Below, piece after piece: positions 8,686 through 16,528 of a stretch of DNA of 64,000 nucleotides; positions within the stretch are counted from its first letter, which is position 1; each line of letters begins with the position of its first letter. The stretch is from CAVRXT01 sp049644285. Its GTDB lineage: Bacteria; Acidobacteriota; Terriglobia; Acidiferrales; UBA7541. The notes beneath the pieces were generated by a model. That model was not told where the DNA came from, ran no database searches, and was given only the letters and a program-made list of their open reading frames with translations. The stretch covers positions 1-64,000 of the forward strand of contig JBARRP010000188.1 of NCBI GenBank assembly GCA_049644285.1. The letters run 5' to 3'. Position numbers and translations under genes: made by a program.

Positions 8686-9606
8686 ATGGCGACCTTCAGC
8701 TTTTCTTTGCCTACCCGTCGTCCGCGACTCGCGGAGCCGTTGCACAGGCTTGCGGGGCGCTGGCGCAACGGCGGGATCGAAGAGTACCCGCTCGGTGTGG
8801 AGGAAGGACCTCGGCACCGAAGATGGCGGGGTCACGGTCTCGGCGTCGAGATCACCGAACACGAAATCGGGCTGCACGTACTGCCCGAAGCATTCCGCGG
8901 TTTTCGCGTCGTTCAGCTTTCGGATATTCATCACGGCTTGTATTTCCCGGCGGGGGCTCTCGCGGACACAGTCGAGATCGTGAACCGGCTGGAGCCGGAT
9001 GTGGTCGCGCTGACCGGCGATTTCGTGACCTATTCGCGCGCCTATATCCAACCGGCCGCGGAGATCCTCGGAAACTTGAAAGCGCGTCAGGGAATCTTTG
9101 CCGTTCTCGGGAACCACGACTTCCGGGTGGGCGCCGATGAGATTGCGCGGGAACTGCGTCGCTCGGGTGTCGAGGTGCTGCGGAATCGCTATACGACGGT
9201 GAGACGCCACGGCCAATCTTTTTATGTAGCGGGCGTGGATGATTGGAACTATCGCGCCGATTTGAGCCGCGCGCTGCGGGGAATGCCACAAGGAGCCGCC
9301 TCGCTTCTCCTCTCGCATCATCCAGCAATCATTGGTTCGGCGGCGCGCGCGCAGGTGGGCTTGGTTCTGGCCGGACACACGCACGGCGGCCAGGTGCATC
9401 TCCCCGTGTTCGGAAGCATCTACGGACGTTCGCCGGAGCAAATGCGATTCAAAGTTGGCTGGGCGCGACTGGGACCAACGCAGATCTATGTTACTCGGGG
9501 CATCGGAACGATCGTGCTGCCATTGCGTTACCGTTGCTCGCCTGAAATTCCCCACTTCACTCTCAACACCGGTCATGCTCACTGGCAGCGCGAATCGCCG
9601 GAATAA
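8686..9606 (+). CDS. Metallophosphoesterase, YkuE/YaeI-like
   Basis: Calcineurin-like phosphoesterase of 306 residues. All metal motifs are visible in order: SDIHHG (79-84), GDFV (about 115), GNHD (about 146), SHHP (about 214) and GHTHGG (about 234). The N-terminal 65 residues are Arg-rich and lack the transmembrane helix or Tat signal found in many relatives (YkuE hydrolyses lipid A or UDP-diacylglucosamine-like substrates in some lineages), so location is uncertain. The chosen ATG follows a weak purine stretch; a later start cannot be excluded because conservation begins only near residue 52. Confidence 0.85.
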   Translation: MATFSFSLPTRRPRLAEPLHRLAGRWRNGGIEEYPLGVEEGPRHRRWRGHGLGVEITEHEIGLHVLPEAFRGFRVVQLSDIHHGLYFPAGALADTVEIVNRLEPDVVALTGDFVTYSRAYIQPAAEILGNLKARQGIFAVLGNHDFRVGADEIARELRRSGVEVLRNRYTTVRRHGQSFYVAGVDDWNYRADLSRALRGMPQGAASLLLSHHPAIIGSAARAQVGLVLAGHTHGGQVHLPVFGSIYGRSPEQMRFKVGWARLGPTQIYVTRGIGTIVLPLRYRCSPEIPHFTLNTGHAHWQRESPE

Positions 9607-9712
9607 TCTTCGGAAGTCATCCGGCTTTGTTGACATCCCTGGGTATTGATCGCGTCCAGCGTGGTCTACGTCTCGAGTCGTGGGACAGCTGACGCCCTTT
9701 TCGTGAGAAATC

Positions 9713-9739
9713 CCCGCCTCTGAAGAGGCGGGCTACAAA
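9713..9739 (+). repeat. Dispersed hairpin repeat, copy 1
   Basis: An 8-bp perfect stem CCCGCCTC/GAGGCGGG closes a TGAA loop and is followed by CTACAAA. The same TCTGAAGA core followed by GGGCTAC recurs at 13976-14002 and, inverted and imperfect, at 37592-37618, always between genes. Confidence 0.75.
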
Positions 9740-9847
9740 CGCCCAGAGCCTAGCCCGAAGCGTTATCGAGAAATGTCAACAGAGCCAAGCCGTGCCCTTC
9801 CAGAAACCATTCATGAGATGAGCCGCAGCCTGGCTTCCTTCCCCTGC

Positions 9848-9853
9848 TACAAT
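9848..9853 (+). promoter_or_regulatory. -10 element for a probable leaderless transcript
   Basis: TACAAT ends 7 bases before the ATG of the pyrimidine phosphorylase gene. The bases upstream of that ATG are pyrimidine-rich, with no Shine-Dalgarno match. This spacing would put the transcription start at or next to the start codon. The -35 region is poor. Confidence 0.45.
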
Positions 9854-9860
9854 CCGCTGC

Positions 9861-11180
9861 ATGCGCGCTGTTGACCTGATCCGGAAGAAGCGCGACGCCG
9901 AAGAACTTTCCCACGAAGAAATCGAATTTCTCATTGAGGGCGTTACTTGCGACAGAATACCGGACTACCAAATCGCCTCGTGGCTGATGGCGGTCGTGTG
10001 GCGAGGAATGACGCGCGCCGAGCTCGCCGCGCTGACCGAAGCGATGCTTCACTCGGGCGTGGTGCTCGACTTTTCCGATCTGCCCGCACCCAAAGTGGAC
10101 AAGCATTCCACGGGGGGCGTGGGCGACAAAACCTCGCTCATCATCGCGCCAGTCGTTGCAGCCGCCAGGCTGTACGTGCCGATGATCAGCGGACGAGGCC
10201 TGGGCCACACCGGCGGGACGCTCGATAAACTCGAATCGATTCCCGGATTCAACGTGAACCTGCGGCTGGACGAATTTCGCCGCGTGCTCGAGCTTTGCCA
10301 CTGCGCGCTGATCGGCCAGACGCCGGAGATCGCGCCCGCCGACAAGAAACTCTATGCGCTGCGCGACGTCACCGGAACAGTCGAAAGCCCTTTTCTGATC
10401 TGCGCCTCCATCATGAGCAAGAAGCTGGCAGAGGGAACGGACGCGCTCGTCCTCGATGTGAAGACGGGCAACGGCGCTTTCATGAAGAAGGAACAGGACG
10501 CTGTTTACCTGGCGGAGCTGATGGTCGAAACGGGTGCGCGGATGGGCAGGAAGATGGTCGCGCTGATTACCGACATGGATCAGCCGCTGGGACGCAGAGT
10601 CGGGAACGCCCTCGAGGTGGAAGAGTGCCTTGAAGTGCTCGCGGGCGGCGGTCCCGAAGATTTGCGCGAGCTTTCGATCGAACTTTGTGCGTGGATGTTC
10701 CAGCTCGCGGGCCGCGCCAGCGGGCTCAGCGAGGGAAGAAAGCTTGCGGAGGAAATGATTGCAACCGGCCGCGCTCGTGATACATTCCGCGAGATCATTC
10801 GCCGGCAGGGAGGCGATCCGGAAGTTGTGGATCATCCGGAACGGTTGCCGAGGGCGACGCATGCGACGCAAATCACTAGTCCTCGCGCTGGATTTGTTTC
10901 CGCGATTCGCTGTGAAAACGTCGGCATCGCGAGCATGCTCCTCGGGGGCGGGCGGGAAAAGAAAGAGGATTCGGTGGACCCGGCAGTCGGCCTCGTACTG
11001 GGAAAAAAAGTGGGCGAGGCGGTGACGACCGGCGAGCCGCTCTGCACGGTGCACTACAATTCGGAAACGCGTCTGCAAGCGGCGCGCGAGCTGCTCGAGG
11101 AGAGTTTTCTGATCGGGCCGAAAGCGCCTCCGCGCGCGCCGCTGGTGCGAAAAGTAATCGGCTCCGACCGTTCGAAATAG
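9861..11180 (+). CDS. deoA: Pyrimidine-nucleoside (thymidine) phosphorylase
   Basis: Cleaves thymidine, deoxyuridine or uridine with phosphate to give base and (deoxy)ribose-1-phosphate. 439 residues, normal for the family. The signature KHSTGGVGDK is at 81-90, and the phosphate/nucleoside loop SGRGLGHTGGTLDKLES follows at about 110-126. VLDVKTGNGAF and the C-terminal pyrimidine phosphorylase domain are intact. Whether it is thymidine-specific (DeoA) or broad (Pdp) cannot be told by eye. It opens a co-directional salvage cluster with a nucleoside transporter 34 bases downstream. The start codon has no ribosome site and sits 7 bases after a -10-like TACAAT. Confidence 0.93.
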   Translation: MRAVDLIRKKRDAEELSHEEIEFLIEGVTCDRIPDYQIASWLMAVVWRGMTRAELAALTEAMLHSGVVLDFSDLPAPKVDKHSTGGVGDKTSLIIAPVVAAARLYVPMISGRGLGHTGGTLDKLESIPGFNVNLRLDEFRRVLELCHCALIGQTPEIAPADKKLYALRDVTGTVESPFLICASIMSKKLAEGTDALVLDVKTGNGAFMKKEQDAVYLAELMVETGARMGRKMVALITDMDQPLGRRVGNALEVEECLEVLAGGGPEDLRELSIELCAWMFQLAGRASGLSEGRKLAEEMIATGRARDTFREIIRRQGGDPEVVDHPERLPRATHATQITSPRAGFVSAIRCENVGIASMLLGGGREKKEDSVDPAVGLVLGKKVGEAVTTGEPLCTVHYNSETRLQAARELLEESFLIGPKAPPRAPLVRKVIGSDRSK

Positions 11181-11214
11181 TCTCGGGAAGCGCGGGACCT
11201 GGAGAGTGCAGCCC

Positions 11215-12450
11215 ATGCACCGTTTCATCGGGCTTTTGGGCATGGCAACGATGATGGCGTTGGCATACCTGTTTTCGACGAATCGCCGCGCCATCCGCTA
11301 CAAGACGGTTTCTTGGGGCCTCGGGCTGCAGATCGCATTCGCATTTCTGGTGATGCGCTGGGAATACGGGCGACTGCTTTTCCAGAAGGCCGGCGCAGCA
11401 GTAAACTGGCTGTTGGATTTCGCGTTTTTCGGCTCGGAATTTGTCTTCGGCGCGCTCGGAAAGAAAAACTCGGCCATGGGTTTCTACTTCGCGTTTCAAG
11501 TCCTGCCGACCATTATCTTCATCGCGGCTCTTTTCGCGCTGCTTTACTACTACGGGATCATGCAGTTCATCATCAAGCAGGCGGCACGTGTGATGACGGG
11601 GCTCATGGGCGCCAGCGGCGCGGAATCGCTCAACGTCGCCGCGAGCATCTTCATGGGACAGACGGAGGCACCGCTGACGATTCGGCCCTATCTGCCGGAG
11701 GTGACGCGGTCGGAGCTGATGACGATCATGACCAGCGGAATGGCGCATGTTTCCGGCGGCATAATGGCTGCCTACATCGCGTATGGCATCGAAGCGAAAC
11801 ATTTGCTCGCCGCCGTGATCATGACCGCGCCCGGAACGATTCTGCTTTCGAAGATGCTGGTGCCGGAGACCGAGACGCCGGTGACAGGCGGACGCGTCCA
11901 AATAGCAAAGCTCGAAAGAGATCCTAACGCCCTGGGCGCGCTTTCGCGCGGCACGACTGATGGATTGAACCTGGCCATCAACGTAGGCGCGATGCTGATT
12001 TCGTTTATCGCCATGATCTATCTGGTGGATGGGATTTTCGGCGCGGCGCACAACTGGCTGGTGCTGCATCACATCGGATGGTTCCCGTCGAGCCTCGAGC
12101 AGATTTTCGGGTGGATTTTCGCCCCGGTCGCGTGGGTCATCGGCATTCCCTGGCATGATTGCCTGCAGATTGGAAATCTGCTCGGTTTGCGCATGGTGAC
12201 GAACGAGCTGATCGCCTTTCAGCGGCTTGGCCCGATGAAAGGTATGCTCGATCCGCGGTCGTTCACGATCGCCACATTCGCGCTTTGCGGCTTTGCTAAT
12301 TTCAGCTCGATCGGGATTCAAATCGGGGGCATCGGCGCGTTGGCGCCGAATAAGAAGGGCGAACTAGCTCGACTGGGGATTCGCGCGATGATTGCGGGGA
12401 CCATGGCGAACCTGATGTCGGCGTCGATTGTGGGTGTTTTTCTGCAATGA
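11215..12450 (+). CDS. nupC: CNT-family nucleoside transporter
   Basis: Inner-membrane concentrative nucleoside transporter driven by Na+ or H+. About 411 residues with many hydrophobic helices. The conserved CNT motif GQTEAPL is at about 148-154 and the block SGGIMAAYIAYG supports the nucleoside-binding core. It sits between two nucleoside phosphorylase genes and overlaps punA by ATGA, so it almost certainly feeds the salvage enzymes. ATG at 11215 is preferred to GTG at 11206 because GGAG (11201-11204) is 10 bases before it but only 1 base before the GTG. Confidence 0.93.
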   Translation: MHRFIGLLGMATMMALAYLFSTNRRAIRYKTVSWGLGLQIAFAFLVMRWEYGRLLFQKAGAAVNWLLDFAFFGSEFVFGALGKKNSAMGFYFAFQVLPTIIFIAALFALLYYYGIMQFIIKQAARVMTGLMGASGAESLNVAASIFMGQTEAPLTIRPYLPEVTRSELMTIMTSGMAHVSGGIMAAYIAYGIEAKHLLAAVIMTAPGTILLSKMLVPETETPVTGGRVQIAKLERDPNALGALSRGTTDGLNLAINVGAMLISFIAMIYLVDGIFGAAHNWLVLHHIGWFPSSLEQIFGWIFAPVAWVIGIPWHDCLQIGNLLGLRMVTNELIAFQRLGPMKGMLDPRSFTIATFALCGFANFSSIGIQIGGIGALAPNKKGELARLGIRAMIAGTMANLMSASIVGVFLQ

Positions 12451-13334
12451 GTCCGAATCGGAAGAAATCGGGATCGGACGACGAATTCGCGCGGGCTGAA
12501 CAAGCGGCGGAATTCATCCTGTCGAGGACGGAGCTGCGCCCGGTGGTGGGATTGGTGTTGGGCTCGGGCTTGGGCGCTTTTGCCGACGACCTCGCGAGGG
12601 CTGCGCGCATCCCGTTCGAGGAGATTCCCCATTTTCCGCGCTCGACGGCCGTGGGGCATGCCGGGAAGCTTGTCATTGGGATGTCCGGGGACGTGGCCGT
12701 GGCCGCGATGCAAGGGCGTGTCCATTTCTATGAAGGCTATTCGCTGGCGGAAGTGATTTTTCCGATGCGGGTGCTGGCGCGCATGGGAATACGCGCCGTG
12801 GTCCTGACGAATGCGGCCGGCGGCATCAGGCGCAGGTACAGGCAAGGCGCGCTGGTCGTGATCCGCGATCACATCAACCTGCAAGGGTCGAATCCGTTGA
12901 TCGGCGCGAATGACGACCGCTTCGGCCCGCGCTTTCCGGACATGACTCAGGCCTACTGGAAGCCGTATCGCGAGGCTGCTCTCGCAGAGGCGCGACGACT
13001 AAGAATCGAGGTTCGCGAGGGTGTGTACGCGGCGCTGTCTGGGCCGAGTTACGAAACGCCTGCCGAAATCCGGTCCCTGCGGGCGATCGGAGCCGATCTG
13101 GTGGGGATGTCCACGGCGCCCGAAGTGATTGCGGCGCGGCACATGGGCATGCGCGTCCTGGGGATTTCGTGCGTGACGAATCTGGCGGCGGGAATCCTGG
13201 ATCGGCCGCTGGATCACAAGGAAGTGATGGAAACGGCCGAGCGGGTGAAGGGGCAGTTCGTCGCGTTGTTGCGGGCCGTGCTAGCGAGGATTGCGGAAGT
13301 TGAGGAAGAAAGTCGGGAGGTTGAGGACGGTTAG
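12447..13334 (+). CDS. punA: Purine-nucleoside phosphorylase (trimeric type)
   Basis: Phosphorolysis of purine nucleosides to base and ribose-1-phosphate. 295 residues. The phosphate-binding loop GLVLGSGLG is near 34-42, followed by NAAGGI, GPSYETPAEIR and the MSTAPE/SCVTNLAAG blocks of PNP/MTAP family I. In this last block Asn of VTNLAAG marks a PNP rather than an MTA phosphorylase (inference from family knowledge). Its ATG overlaps the nupC stop (ATGA). The last dozen codons run into a purine-rich repeat that continues past the stop codon, so the C-terminal tail (VEEESREVEDG) may have been made by repeat expansion. Confidence 0.93.
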   Translation: MSPNRKKSGSDDEFARAEQAAEFILSRTELRPVVGLVLGSGLGAFADDLARAARIPFEEIPHFPRSTAVGHAGKLVIGMSGDVAVAAMQGRVHFYEGYSLAEVIFPMRVLARMGIRAVVLTNAAGGIRRRYRQGALVVIRDHINLQGSNPLIGANDDRFGPRFPDMTQAYWKPYREAALAEARRLRIEVREGVYAALSGPSYETPAEIRSLRAIGADLVGMSTAPEVIAARHMGMRVLGISCVTNLAAGILDRPLDHKEVMETAERVKGQFVALLRAVLARIAEVEEESREVEDG

Positions 13335-13374
13335 GAAGTTGAGGAGGTTGAGGAAGTTAAGGATGTTAAGGAAG
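13295..13374 (+). repeat. Degenerate 9-bp purine-rich tandem repeat across the punA stop
   Basis: Units close to GAAGTTGAG/GAGGTTGAG/GAAGTTAAG recur from the last codons of punA through the first 40 bases after its stop. The 9-bp period keeps reading frame. Units are degenerate, so this is an old rather than a recent expansion. Confidence 0.7.
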
Positions 13375-13473
13375 AAAAACAGATTCCTAGGCCGCCGCGG
13401 CGAACTCGGAATGACAATGGCAGTGGCTTTTTCAGCATCGCGTTAGTGCCCCGGAAGGTTCGAGAGCAGAGCG

Positions 13474-13866
13474 ATGAGCGACGAAGGAAAATTGATTGCG
13501 GCGGCGACGGCGGCGCGTGAAAACGCCCACGCACCTTATTCGAATTTTCGCGTGGGGGCGGCACTGCGAGCGAAGTCGGGGCGGATTTACACCGGCTGCA
13601 ACGTCGAGAACGCGAGTTATGGCCTGACAATCTGTGCCGAGCGGGTGGCAATTGTGAAGGCGATCTCGGAAGGGGAACGAGGCTTCGACGCCATCGCCGT
13701 CGTGACCGATACAGACACGCTGACGCCGCCGTGTGGGGCCTGCCGACAATTCATCTGGGAGTTTTGCGGGGATGTGCCGGTGATCCTGTCGAACCTGAAG
13801 GGGAAGATCGAGCGGGAGAGCGCGCGGGGGTTGCTGCCCCGGCCTTTTGATTCGTCGTTCTTGTGA
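13474..13866 (+). CDS. cdd: Cytidine deaminase
   Basis: Hydrolytic deamination of cytidine and deoxycytidine to (deoxy)uridine, a zinc enzyme of 130 residues typical of the homotetrameric class. APYSNFRVGAAL near the start and CNVENASYGLTICAER hold the substrate and catalytic Glu motif. PCGACRQ supplies the remaining two zinc cysteines. It is fourth in the salvage cluster, 139 bases after punA, so uridine made here can go to the pyrimidine phosphorylase. Confidence 0.95.
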   Translation: MSDEGKLIAAATAARENAHAPYSNFRVGAALRAKSGRIYTGCNVENASYGLTICAERVAIVKAISEGERGFDAIAVVTDTDTLTPPCGACRQFIWEFCGDVPVILSNLKGKIERESARGLLPRPFDSSFL

Positions 13867-13888
13867 AAGGCGGAAAAGCCTCACGTCA

Positions 13889-14002
13889 ACCCGGCAGAAG
13901 ACGCCGGGTGGGACGGGAGCTACAAACCGGCAACGTTGCTATTCGGTGGTGCTGAGATCCTTCGTCCCGAAGAGCCCCGGGTCTGAAGACCCGGGCTACG
14001 AA
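13889..14002 (+). repeat. Dispersed hairpin repeats, two tandem units
   Basis: The first hairpin has stem ACCCGGC/GCCGGGT (13889-13909) followed by GGGAGCTACAAA. The second has stem CCCGGGTC/GACCCGGG with TGAA loop (13976-13995) followed by CTACGAA. Both resemble the unit at 9713. They fill most of the 197-base gap between cdd and the deaminase gene. Confidence 0.7.
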
Positions 14003-14063
14003 CCCTACGGCAAACGACCGAAAATTTCAGAGTCAGTCGAACGCGAGGTGAGAGAGGCTTGAT

Positions 14064-15467
14064 GTGAAGAATTTCTTTGGCGCGGTTCTGACGTTTTTGA
14101 TTTTTGCTAGCTGCGCGGCTGCTAGGCCGGCGAAAGAGCGGGTGGATTTGATCGTCACTGGCGGGACGGTGGTGACGATGGATGCGAACCGGCGCGTGAT
14201 TCAAGAGGGCGCTGTGGCTGTGCGGGGCGACACGATTGCGGCGGTGGGCTCAGGAGGTGAGATCGAAGGGCGCTACGGCGGGGCGAAGACGATCGACGCG
14301 CATGGAGAGATTGTCATGCCCGGGCTCATCAATGGGCACGCGCATGCGGCGATGAGTCTCTTCCGCGGCTTGGCCGATGATCTCTCGCTCAACGACTGGC
14401 TGCAGAAATACATCTTTCCTGCCGAAGCTCGAAATGTGAACGAAGATTTTGTAGTTTGGGGTACGCGGCTGGGCGTGCTCGAGATGCTGCGCGGTGGGAT
14501 CACCACGTACGCAGATATGTACTACTTCGAGGACGCAGTGGCGCGCGTCACGAAAGAAGCAGGAATGCGCGGGGTGCTGGGCGAAACGATCATCGATTTT
14601 CCCGCGCCGGATAATAAAACGCTCGATCAGGCGTTTCGTTATACGCAGGATTACCTGAATCATTGGAAGAGCGATGGGCTAATTGTCGCGGCGGTGGCGC
14701 CGCACTCGATTTACACCTGCTCGGAAAAGACGCTCGAGGATTCGGCAGCGCTGGCGCGGCGGAACGGCGCGCCCATCCTGATTCACATCGCGGAAGCGCC
14801 ATTTGAATTGGAACAGAGCCGGGCGAAACACGGGATGACGCCGGTTGCATACCTGAGCAGCATCGGCCTGCTCGGCCCAGATGTTGTGGGCGCGCATTGC
14901 ATTTGGGTGAATGCGGCGGATATTTCGACACTGGCGCATTTCGATGTGGGCTGCATTCACAATCCCTCGAGCAACATGAAGACGGCGAGCGGGGTGATGC
15001 CGGTGGTGGACATGCTGGCGGGCGGTGTGCGTCTGGGGCTTGCGACCGACGGGGCGGCCAGCAATAACAATCTGGATTTGTTCGAGGAGATGGACTTGGC
15101 AGCGAAGTTGCAAAAGGTTGCGCGAATGGATCCGCGCGTTTTGCCGGCAGAGCAAGTGGTCGAAATGGCGACGATCGGCGGGGCTCGAGCCCTTCATCTG
15201 GAGAAGCAAATCGGTTCACTGGAAGCAGGAAAGAAGGCGGATTTGATCGTCGTTGACGGAGGCGCGGCGCATGCGGCTCCCATGTACAACGTCTATTCCC
15301 AGCTTGTTTATGCGCTGAAGGCGTCCGACGTGAAGACCGTCGTGATCGGGGGCCGACGAGTAATGGAAGACCGCAAGATGCTCACGCTCGACGAGAAGGA
15401 AGTGCTGACCAAAGCGCAGGAGTATAAAGCAAAGATCGAAGCATCGCTGGCTGCGCCGGCGAAGTGA
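14064..15467 (+). CDS. Amidohydrolase, MTA/SAH-deaminase-like, probably exported
   Basis: 467 residues. The metal-dependent hydrolase motifs are present: GHAHAAMS (91-98, zinc HxH), HIAE (about 226), GAHCIW (about 272-277) and the catalytic Asp in LATDGAASNN (about 329). SLFRGLADDLSLNDWL matches the methylthioadenosine/S-adenosylhomocysteine deaminase group; guanine or other aminohydrolase activity is possible. Unlike cytoplasmic relatives it begins with a hydrophobic signal sequence and a possible lipobox (FAS-C17). GTG at 14064 follows a GAGAGG. It lies at the end of the nucleoside cluster, suggesting deamination of nucleosides outside the cytoplasm before uptake (inference). Confidence 0.85.
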   Translation: MKNFFGAVLTFLIFASCAAARPAKERVDLIVTGGTVVTMDANRRVIQEGAVAVRGDTIAAVGSGGEIEGRYGGAKTIDAHGEIVMPGLINGHAHAAMSLFRGLADDLSLNDWLQKYIFPAEARNVNEDFVVWGTRLGVLEMLRGGITTYADMYYFEDAVARVTKEAGMRGVLGETIIDFPAPDNKTLDQAFRYTQDYLNHWKSDGLIVAAVAPHSIYTCSEKTLEDSAALARRNGAPILIHIAEAPFELEQSRAKHGMTPVAYLSSIGLLGPDVVGAHCIWVNAADISTLAHFDVGCIHNPSSNMKTASGVMPVVDMLAGGVRLGLATDGAASNNNLDLFEEMDLAAKLQKVARMDPRVLPAEQVVEMATIGGARALHLEKQIGSLEAGKKADLIVVDGGAAHAAPMYNVYSQLVYALKASDVKTVVIGGRRVMEDRKMLTLDEKEVLTKAQEYKAKIEASLAAPAK

Positions 15468-15562
15468 GGATGCCGCAAGAAGACCGAGAGTGTTTGTGAA
15501 ACGTCTTTGTGGGGCGAGCGGCTCCCGTGCTCAAAGACGGATGCGAGCGCGACCGAAGGCGG

Positions 15563-16528
15563 TCAAGACTGCGTTTGGCGGGCCAAGTTGCGCTGCCGCT
15601 GAAGCTTCACGGCCGACGAGCGGAGCGTCTCGGGCACGTTCTTGTTCACGCAGAGCTGCTTCAGATCCGTGGGCGTGAGACGCGGCAGCAGGTGCAGGGA
15701 TATGTCGAGCGGCGTTTTGGGATTGTTCGTGAGATTGCGGACGATCGTGTAGTTTTTCATGAAGGCGCGGCTGAGGGAGATGGAGCGGAAGACTTCGCTC
15801 GAGAGAGTGGTCATCGCCGAAAATGCTTCGACGTCCTGATCGGTCAACCGCGGCGATTGCATTACCGAGCGCTGCACGATCTTATTGTGGTCGCGGATCA
15901 GAGCCATGCGTTCCTCCCGGTTTCCCCGGAATGAAAGGCGGATGCGCTCGACCACGGTCATCTTGGAGAGTCGCTGGAGAAGCGTTTCTCTTTTCACAGG
16001 ATCGGGCTCGGCATCAAGCAAAGCCTTCTCCAGTTCCGCCGCTTCCGGCGCGCCGTTTTCCATTCCCTGGAGCAGTTCGCGTTGTTCAAGCGTCGCGGAG
16101 GGACAGCCGGCTAGTGCTGCGGTGAGAGCCAGCTCCGACGTCAAGCGCTCCAGGTCTTCGAGGAGCGCCTGAATTCCCGAAGCAGTGAAGTTCGAAACAA
16201 CTTTCACGAGCACACTTGCCGGACAGGCCGGATTCTTTGCCAGAGCGTCAGCAATCCCGGGCTTGTCGGCGAGGTTTTCCGCACAATAGGTGAAGAGCCG
16301 CGGGTCGGAATCCACTCGTCCGATTGCGGCGACGAATTCCTGAAGAGGTTGGGTAAGAAGAGCGCCGGAGGCGCGCTGGGCGATGGCCTCATCGGCATCC
16401 GTCGAGAGCACTGCGAGTAACTCGATGCGATCTTCCGGGGCGAGCGAAGCTCCTCCGGAAGTGATTGCCAGCTTGCGCTCCGGCCGGGCCTTGCCAGAGC
16501 AGATCTCCGCGCGTAGCTCGGCGCTAAT
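15563..16528 (-). CDS. Hypothetical helical-repeat protein, apparent ATT start
   Basis: About 321 residues if started at ATT 16528, or 282 from the first conventional codon, GTG at 16411. The extra 39 codons look coding (ELRAEICSGKARPERKLAI, then LAPEDRIELLAVLSTD) and join smoothly to the rest. An SD-like GGGGGTG lies 4 bases before the ATT. The ATT overlaps the upstream rodZ-like stop codon (ATTAG). The body is helical, with recurring NP/NN-turn segments (KNPACPASVL, NNPKTPLDISLHLL, NKNVPETLRSSAVKL) like leucine-rich-variant or HEAT-like repeats. Function unknown; its coupling to the RodZ-like gene hints at an envelope or cell-shape role. Confidence 0.75.
   Translation of the reverse strand: MSAELRAEICSGKARPERKLAITSGGASLAPEDRIELLAVLSTDADEAIAQRASGALLTQPLQEFVAAIGRVDSDPRLFTYCAENLADKPGIADALAKNPACPASVLVKVVSNFTASGIQALLEDLERLTSELALTAALAGCPSATLEQRELLQGMENGAPEAAELEKALLDAEPDPVKRETLLQRLSKMTVVERIRLSFRGNREERMALIRDHNKIVQRSVMQSPRLTDQDVEAFSAMTTLSSEVFRSISLSRAFMKNYTIVRNLTNNPKTPLDISLHLLPRLTPTDLKQLCVNKNVPETLRSSAVKLQRQRNLARQTQS

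Noticed and set aside
10876..12321. 481-codon open frame opposite nupC
   Set aside because: Shadow of the nucleoside transporter; composition reflects membrane codons on the other strand.
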